From: Eopsaltria australis
Lineage: Eukaryota; Chordata; Aves; Passeriformes; Petroicidae
Assembly: GCA_034509425.1 (NCBI GenBank)
Contig: JAVTVJ010001795.1
Coordinates: 62,001-126,000, forward strand
Direction of reading: 5' to 3'
DNA length: 64,000 bases
Each line of letters opens with the position of its first letter. Positions within the stretch are counted from its first letter, which is position 1. The notes under the pieces were generated by a model. The model did not search any database. It saw only the letters and a list, made by a program, of their open reading frames with translations, and had not been told where the DNA came from. A program made the translations under genes and the position numbers. Positions 60,959 through 64,000 of this stretch are shown here, one piece after another.

Positions 60959-61607
60959 TGTGGCTGTGCTTGAGGCCCCGAAGGCCTCGAACCCCCCTGA
61001 GAAGATTTGGAATAAAGGTACCCAAGTTTAAAGGTCTCCCCTGGGGTGGAGACGAGAGTGGTTTGCCCCAGAAATGGGCTGAGCTTCTCAGGGGTGGTTC
61101 CCTTCCTCCCGTTTGTCCAAGCACCTGCCACTCTCCTGCCAGTCATGTTTGTGTTCTAGAAAGTTCTGTTACACTTGGCTGTTAATTGTTTCCCCCAGTT
61201 GTCAGTTATCCTCTCTCCTCCCCCTCTCCTTCCTAGTTGGTCCCCGTCCCTTGGTCCCTTCCTCATTCCTCCCCTCTGGTGTGATTTGATTGGACAGTGC
61301 CCTCAGAATAAATGTCTGTGTCATGAGCTGTTCTGGGTCTTCTGACCCCGGATGCCCTTGAGCACAGTTGGACCCCACATCTCTGTGTCTCGAATTACTC
61401 CGCGGCAGAAGATCCGTCCCTAATCTCTCCAGCCTTTCATAGATAGCTTGCCCACTGCAAGTAACCTGGGGCTGGGGACACGCTGCTCCCCGCAGCTGTG
61501 AACCAGGCGCTCAGGCGGTCAGGGATGCAAGCTGCAGCCACCGACGGGTCACTAGCCAAGACCCTGGGGCTAGCTCTCAACGCCCAAGACACCAGCGAGC
61601 AGCGGCA
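60959..61607 (+). mobile_element. Solo LTR-C inside the LTR-D
   Basis: 649 bp, TGTGGCTGTG...GCGGCA, with the perfect 6-bp duplication GCCTGG at 60953-60958 and 61608-61613. The LTR-D sequence TTTGCCTGGTGT seen intact near 55460 confirms the target. Confidence 0.9.
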
Positions 61608-61613
61608 GCCTGG

Positions 61614-61800
61614 TGTCAATTCGTCTTCTTCAAGGAGTGTCTGTGGCTGCTATCTTGCCAGTAGGGCTGCAGCCTGCAGTTAGGATCAGCAGGATCCAGT
61701 GGACCGCTGGGACTGGCAAGAGCCCTGGGCCGGGGAACCTTTGGAATACACGGGGCTGTAGGTCTGTCCCGGACCCCCAGAAGAAGTGTTCTGACCTTCC
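61614..61800 (+). mobile_element. Solo LTR-D inside ERV-D pol, right part
   Basis: Continues LTR-D after LTR-C (AAGGAGTGTCTGTGGCTGC, compare 55490) and ends near 61800, just before RT resumes. Exact end and duplication are not certain. Confidence 0.78.
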
Positions 61801-63025
61801 ATCAACCAAGAAGGCCTAGAACACAGGTACCACTGGACAGTCCTGCCGCAAGGCATGAAGAACTCGCCAATGATCTGCCAGTGGTACGTGGCCCAAATTC
61901 TGTCACCAGTGTGCAAGACATTCCCCAAGTCCATCATCCTTCATTACACGGATGACATCTTGGTGTGCGCTGCAGACAGTGACCAATTAGACAGGTCTCT
62001 ACAAACTGATGTCGGCTATTGAGAGGGCGGGCTTCAAAATTCAGCCAGACAAGATCCAAAGGACCTGCCCATGGACCTACCTCAGACTCTGCATTGACAA
62101 GCAGACTGTCGTACCCCAGCAGCTCATCATCAAGGACAATCTGAAGATCCTGCAAGACCTCCACCAACTCTGTGGGTCCATCAACTGTGTGCGTCCCCTT
62201 CTGGGTGTTACGACAGAGGACCTCGCCCCACTGTTTGACCTTCTGAGAGGCAGCAGGGACCTTGACTCATTAAGGGCCATTACTGCGGAGACCCAAGGAG
62301 CCATAGGTAAGGTCCAGGCAGCCCTGTCCTCTCGCCAGGCCCACAGGACACAGCCAGACTTAGCCTTTGAGCTTATCATCTTGGGAAATGTACTGAAATT
62401 TCATGGGATGATTTTCCAATGAGATACAGGGCAGAAGGACCCTCTGTTAATCACAGAGTGGCTCTTCCTGCCCCACCAGCCATCCAAGAGCATCACTCAG
62501 CCACAAGAACTGATGGCCAGGCTCATCCGTAAGGCCAGAGCTCGCCTCCATACCCTCGTGGGACATGACTTTACATGCATTCACATGCCATTGGCATTTG
62601 AGTATTTGAAGGAATTGCTCCAAACCAACGAGAACCTCCAGTTCACCTTAGACAGTTACTCAGGCAAAACTGACACACACCATCCAAAACATCCACTGTT
62701 TAGCACAGTGTTTCATTTGGCTCCAAAACTGAAATATAGTAAAACCCCATTGAAGGCTTTGACCGTTTTTACAGATGGCTCTGGATCATCCAACAAGTCA
62801 GTGATGACTTGGTGGGATCCTCGGACTCAGCGGTGGGAAGCTGACATCCAAGTGGTGAAAGGATCATCATAAATTGCCAAATCAGCCACCGTGGTTAGAA
62901 CCTTCGAAAAATTCAGGGAACCTATTAATTTGGTCACTGATTCGGCCTATATTGTTGGCGTAACTGTCAGGGCTTGAACATGCCTTACTGAAGGACGTCT
63001 CAAACCCAAAGCTGTATCAGTTGTT

Positions 63026-63688
63026 TGTGGCGGCCACATGAAACCCAAACAGAAACACTGAAGCCCAAGAATGCCACCCCTAGGAAGAAATCCTGGCGGA
63101 GGAGACCAAAGGAGCAGGGGTCTCCCCCAGGCGTGTTGAGTAGTTTGCCCCAATTTGGGGTGGGTTCTGGGTGGGCTGGCTGCCCTCTCCCCATTGGTTT
63201 GTTACGTTGTCAGTCATCTGTCATTCCCCAGTTCTAGTAAGTTCTGTTGTACTCAATGGTTTGTTGGTTTTCCCCCTAGTCTACCTCCCAGTCTCCTCCC
63301 AGTTGTCCTCCTCATTGGTCCTTGTCCCCTTGTCCCTCCCTGGTTCCTCCCCACTACTTGTCCCTGACTGGTTGTGATCCCTTGAATAAAAGCCTGATGC
63401 TGCCGTTGGTCGGGGTCTTTGCATCCCGGACTCCAAGGTGCACAGCAGACCTTGTGTTACTACGTATCTATTGCGCTGCTCAGAAGATCCCCCTTTTAGC
63501 CTTATCCCCGCTGCATTGACAATGTGTGCTTGGCTGCCTGGGAGCAGCCTGCCCCGGCAAAGAGCTGACAAGCTCGACCTGAGTGAACCTCCTGAGGGAC
63601 ACTTTCAGGTACGCTGCCGGCAGGCGGCTGGCCTCTCCGGCAGTCGGTGGCTGGACACATGAGCTATCTGAGTGCCCGCGTGGTAGCA
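63026..63688 (+). mobile_element. Solo LTR-E inside ERV-D RNase H
   Basis: 663 bp, TGTGGCGGCC...GTAGCA, with GAATAAAAGC near 63384. The duplication is GTTGTT (63020-63025) and GCTGTT (63689-63694), one mismatch. RNase H coding resumes beyond it (LRHLLSH). It resembles LTR-C in U3 but has a distinct U5. Confidence 0.83.
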
Positions 63689-64000
63689 GCTGTTCTCGAA
63701 ACTGAGACACCTACTTTCCCACTGAGAGCAACCCTACCATGTCATGCACGTAAGGTCACATACCAACCTCCCAGGACCAATAGCTGGGGGAAACCGGAGA
63801 CCTGATGCTCTGGCTGTGGCTGTGCAAGCACCCAACCTTCCTGACACATTTGCACAGGCCAAACTGAGCCATCAGTTTTTCCATCAAAATGCCCCTGCTC
63901 CAAAAAGGATGTTCCACCTATCCTGTGAACAGGCAAAGGCAATTGTGGTGACATGTCCAACATGCCAAACCTACCAAATGCCATCTTTGGGATCCAGGGT

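Larger units (their letters stand above)
54423..64000 (+). mobile_element. ERV-D provirus, 5' LTR to integrase, running off the window
   Basis: The order is 5' LTR (LTR-D), primer site, gag, pro and pol in the + direction. Six other LTRs break it: 54761-55365, 56107-56776, 59555-60305 (inverted), 60522-61800 (itself split by 60959-61607) and 63026-63688. The coding sequence continues exactly across most gaps. Env and the 3' LTR would lie to the right of the window. Confidence 0.85.
59379..64000 (+). pseudogene. ERV-D pol, in pieces between inserted LTRs
   Basis: The pieces are 59379-59554, 60306-60521, about 61801-63025 and 63695-64000. Reverse transcriptase reads SLVEEHLSKGHILPSD, later KDCFFHIQLHP, then YHWTVLPQGMKNSP, and YTDD instead of YMDD near 61950. 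RNase H shows FTDGSGSSNKS and LVTDSAY. The end of RNase H (HVMHVRSHTNLPG) and integrase zinc domain (HQFFHQN...CPTC) run to the window edge. Stops occur in each piece, for example near 62420 and 62870. Confidence 0.87.

Overview
The window is vertebrate nuclear DNA, most likely from a bird. CR1 LINEs with their typical TTCTATGATT-like 3' ends are scattered through it. Class II endogenous retroviruses with 6-bp target duplications fill its right half. Two host genes can be read by exon: the 3' end of FREM1 (1106-16368, + strand) and all of CER1 (26139-27845, + strand). FREM1 and CER1 are neighbours on human 9p22, and human 9p corresponds largely to the bird Z chromosome, so the locus is probably Z-linked. 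That placement is inference.

Layout. 1-16368: ten in-frame coding exons of FREM1 (Calx-beta domain, linker, C-terminal C-type-lectin-like domain), with two CR1 relics in the long intron before the penultimate exon. 16369-26072: FREM1 3' UTR and intergenic DNA with a long decayed CR1. 26073-28670: CER1 with TATA box, two coding exons and probable poly(A) signal. 28671-30956: no gene seen. 30957-31925: a minus-strand CR1. 31926-64000: almost continuous retroviral sequence.

The retroviral block is a set of insertions within insertions. I use local labels. ERV-C is an old gag-pro-pol fragment (31930-33570 and 52840-54422). Between its gag and pro sits an inverted LTR-D. Inside that sits a forward LTR-C, and inside that the provirus ERV-B (34396-52423, duplication CTAGGC). 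Inside ERV-B's 5' LTR sits ERV-A (34579-43219, duplication CCCTCC). ERV-A is the youngest: its 604-bp LTRs differ at 4 positions. Downstream, ERV-C pol is interrupted by ERV-D (54423 to the window end), which itself carries six further LTR insertions.

All four retroviral copies share a betaretrovirus-like plan: gag, pro and pol in successive -1 frames with conserved slippery sites, a dUTPase-like segment before the protease, and lysine-tRNA-like primer sites in ERV-A and ERV-B. The env genes of ERV-A and ERV-B instead look alpharetrovirus-like (CX6CC transmembrane subunit, internal fusion-peptide region). ERV-A has open gag and pro frames, one stop in pol and a broken env. The other copies are clearly dead.
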